Positions 60,916 to 64,000 of a stretch of DNA of 64,000 nt are shown one piece after another. Origin of the DNA: Closterium sp. Naga37s-1. Lineage: Eukaryota > Streptophyta > Zygnematophyceae > Desmidiales > Closteriaceae. A program made the translations under genes and the position numbers. Position 1 is the stretch's first letter, and each line of letters starts with the position of its first letter. Under the pieces are notes generated by a model, which saw only the letters and a list, made by a program, of their open reading frames with translations, had not been told where the DNA came from and did not search any database. The DNA lies in the NCBI GenBank assembly GCA_947471745.1, contig CANJKZ010000425.1:1562001-1626000 (forward strand), in the 5' to 3' direction.

Positions 60916-63900
60916 TGGCATCTAGAGCATAGGTCCTTAGGACCTAGGATTAGGGCCCAGTGCCTATTTCACCTCACTAAAACGTACCTGCCTTGCCCAG
61001 TGCCCGCACGCGCCTCGGTTGCACGCGCGTGGCCCTCTTTTTTTTTTCCCGCGCGCGCCTCTTTAGCAGCCCGCGCGCCTCGTTTAGGCCCCGCCTGCGC
61101 AGCCCGTTTCGGCCCCGCCCGTACGCCCCTTACGCCGCCCGCGCGTAGCCTGCTTAGGCCACGCCCGCGCAGCCCGTCGCCGCATGCAGCACGCAGCCGC
61201 GCGCGCTGCCAGTCGCCACGCGCAGCCAGGAGCCGCGCGCAGCCCGTCGCCACGCGCAGCCAGGACCCGCGTGCAGCACGTCGCCGCGCGCAGCCAGCAG
61301 CCGCGCGTGCCCTGCTCGTGTGCCTGCCTGTGCGGCTCGCTGCTGCCGAGCCCGCTGCCCTAGAATTGCACGGCCTGCTACTGTCTAGAGCGCCACCTTA
61401 GGTGCTCGAGTGCGGCAAGCTACTGCCCAGCACGTTGCCTGTGCTGCCTCCTGTCTACTGCGTGCTGTCTCTGTCTTTGCCTACGGCCTACTGTCTCCTG
61501 CCCCCTGTCTGTTGCCTGCTTCCTGCTGCCTGCTGCCGTTATGACGACGCCTAATGTTCTCGCGTTCGAGCCCGACGGTCGCCCCATAGAGTTCGCTGTG
61601 TGGCTCGACGACCTGCAACTGTTCCTTCTGACTGATGCCAAAGAGGGTGTCTCACTGTTCGATTACGTGTCTGGCACTGCCGTTGCCCCTGCTGCCGATG
61701 CTCCTGCTCTCGAACGCTCACCGTGGCAGACTCGCGATGCTGCAGCACGCCTAGCTATTAGGAACCATCTGCCGATTCCTGAGCGTGCTCATTTCAGCCA
61801 GCACAAAACTGCTAAGATACTGTACGACGCTCTAGTTACGCGCTACTCCTCCCCGGCCACTGCAGCCATATGTCGGCTCATGCTACCCTACCTGTTCCCC
61901 GACCTTTCCTCGTTCACCACTGCTGAGGACCTCATTTCTCACCTGCGCGCTACTGACACTCACTTTCGTGCCGCCCTTTCAGCCGAGTTCTGCGCCGCAA
62001 ACCCCCCCCCCCCCCCCCCCCCCCCCCCCGATGTACTTCACTCTCTATTTCCTCGTCACCCGCCTCCCTGACACTCTTAGCTCTGTCAGGGACCACTTCC
62101 TAGCGCTAGACCCCACCACTCTCACTGTCGACGACTTCGAGAAGCACCTCCTCGCAGCAGAGAAGAACATCCTCGCTGTAGGTGCTGCTCGTGGCACTCC
62201 TCGATCTCCCCTCTTTGAGGGGTGCTCCCCCTCCCCTCTCACCCCGTCCTACGCCTCCGCAGCTGCTGCTCACGACTACCTTGGTGCTGAGGAGGTCGGA
62301 GCTGCTTCCGCTCCTAGTGGGAAGAGTCGCAGCGGTAGGGGCGGCAGGGGTGGCAGGGGCGGTGGGGGTGGCAGTGGAGGTGGCGGTGGTGCAGGCGGCG
62401 GGGGAGGTGGAGGTGGTGGAGGTGGTCGTGGGGGTGGAGGCGGTGGAGGTGGTGGTGGGGGCGGCGGAGGCACTGGGAGCGGTGGAGGGGGCAGCAGCGG
62501 CGGTGGGGGAGGAGGGAGCGGTGGTGGGAGTGGTGGTCAGGGCCAGTAGCAGCCGCAGCAGCAGCAGCAGCAGCATCAGCGTCAGCGCCAGACCCCCACT
62601 TCCCAGCAGCTTCTTGACTGGTATGCCGGGCGTGGGGGTTCTGGGGGTCCTGGTCGCTGCCCCTATATCATCCGCACAGGTCCCCGCGCTGGTCGCCAGT
62701 GCACAGGTTTTCACACTGAGCAGCGCTGCTTCGCTCGGCTTAGCGACGCCTGGCGCGCCAAGTTTCCTGATGCTCCTGAGTTCCCCAACTGGGCAGACTT
62801 GCTTAGGCGTGATGTACCTGTCTTTGATCTTGACTATGAGGCAATTCTTGCTGCTATGTATGTATTGTCTGTTATTGCTGAGGGTGACTGCTACTTGTGT
62901 GGGCCGCCGGATCCTGGTATAGCCCCTGGTATAGCCCCTGCAGCACTAGGTGCTTGTGAGTCTGCTCCCCTTGGTACTGCGCCTGCACAGGCATTGCACA
63001 CCTTTACACTTGACTCTGGTGCTTCCCGCTGTTTCTTTCGCGACAGTACCACAGTCACTCCCCTCCCTGCACCTGTTCCTGTCTCACTGGCTGACCCCTC
63101 TGGGGGCCCAGTGCTTGCACGGTCTTCCACTGTGCTTCCGTGTCCGGCGGTCCCGTCTGGTGAGCTGTCTGGTCTCCACCTCCCCTCGTTCTCTACGAAC
63201 TTGGTGAGTAACGCTGTCCTCCAGGATGCGGGGGTTGACACCTTCACCCCTGGCCGGCAGCGTGTGGCGATTTGCACGTGCTCCCAGACTGGCCGCCACC
63301 TGGCCACGTTCACTCGTGCGCCAGGGTCCAGTCTGTACACCCTCACCACTTCGTCGCGCTCTGCCCCTTTGTCTCCCCAGTTGCACGCGTCTGCTCAGGT
63401 AGCTACACAGTGTGAGTGTCGCCGGCTGTCGCACGACACTCTCCTGTGGCACCACCACCTTGGTCACCCCTCCCTGCCTCGCCTTCGTACCATGCACTCT
63501 CGCTTCCTGGTCTCTGGTCTTCCCAGGTCTCTGCATGCCCTCCCTCCCTCGCCTGCGCCGCCCTGCATTCCTTGCGTCGAGGGGCGGCAGCGCGCCGCTC
63601 CTCACTCCTCCTCGTTCCCTCCCACAGAGGCTCCACTGCAGACTCTCCACCTGGACGTGTGGGGCCCAGCCCGCGTCCGTGGACAAGGCCACGCGTTACA
63701 CCACGGTCTTCCCCTTGCAGCGCAAGGGGGATGTCCCTGCTGTTTTGATCCCCTGGATCCACGCTGCTCGTCTCCAGCTCCGCGAGCGGTTCCAGTCGGA
63801 CTTTCCTGTCCTGCGTCTGCACTCTGACCGAGGTGGTGAGTTCTCCTCAGACCTCTTGGCAACCTTCTGTGCGGAGCACGGCATCCGCCAGACATTCACG

Positions 63901-64000
63901 CTTCCAGCCTCTCCGCAGCAGAATGGGGTTGCTGAGCGCCGCATTGGCTTAGTCATGGAGGTCGCTCGTACCTCCATGATCCATGCGGCTGCTCCCCATT
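60784..64000 (+). mobile_element. Copia element D, 5' part, runs off the window
   Basis: Begins with a 132-bp LTR (60784-60915, TG...CA) that directly interrupts element C. A primer-site match (tggcatctagagc) follows at 60916. A GC-rich leader (about 61000-61380) precedes gag (from about 61541, VLAFEPDGRPIEFAVWLDD), then a poly-Gly hinge (about 62335-62540), a Cys/His segment, protease (LDSGAS, about 63012) and integrase (LHLDVWGP about 63648, LHSDRGGEF about 63820, PQQNGVAERR about 63916). Reverse transcriptase and the 3' LTR lie beyond 64000. The visible part has a few breaks. Confidence 0.93.

Overview
The window is nuclear DNA of a photosynthetic eukaryote, most likely a streptophyte (charophyte-grade) green alga. 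The reasons are nuclear genes for a chloroplast ATP synthase subunit with a transit peptide, a TIC100-type inner-envelope import protein, an ER-luminal ABP1-type auxin-binding protein with a KDEL end, a plant-type DM13/DOMON/cytochrome b561 protein, and plant-style Copia LTR elements. Genes are GC-rich, with many short exons and introns packed with minisatellites. The style reminds me of Zygnematophyceae such as Closterium, but that is inference. Multi-exon models were read by eye from GT/AG sites, reading phase and remembered family sequence. Each model closes in frame, but none is checked against transcripts.

Left gene-rich block (1-31250), in order: the 3' part of a THADA/TRM732-type gene (+); ABP1 (+, 3 exons); atpG, CF0 subunit b' (-, 1 exon); an unrecognised secreted protein (+); TIC100 (-, 13 exons); mitochondrial D-2-hydroxyglutarate dehydrogenase (+, 12 exons); UDP-glucose pyrophosphorylase (-, 19 exons); and a YtqB/MnmM-type methyltransferase (+, 6 exons). 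Several neighbours are divergent pairs sharing 0.6-1.2 kb upstream regions (atpG/secreted protein, TIC100/D2HGDH, UGPase/methyltransferase).

Middle block (31251-46256) is gene-poor and transposon-rich. It holds a long inverted-repeat element and a related fragment, two small non-autonomous LTR elements (33216-34720 and 43501-44772), and a 7.5-kb Copia element (35350-42850) with identical 130-bp LTRs. All three LTR elements have 5-bp target-site duplications.

Right block (46257-58308) holds two paralogous two-domain fluoride exporters (FEX/CrcB type, +) on either side of a DM13-DOMON-cytochrome b561 gene (-). A possible small secreted Cys-rich peptide follows. The right edge (58605-64000) is a truncated Copia fossil interrupted by a second Copia element that runs off the window.

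The most unusual structure is a recurring one. In at least five host genes, tandem repeats begin at or within a few tens of bases of the 5' splice site, and in several cases the repeat copies the exon end plus its splice donor. Examples are TIC100 exons 3, 6 and 9, D2HGDH exons 7 and 8, UGPase exon 12 and ABP1 intron 2. This suggests a local duplication process tied to exon-intron junctions.
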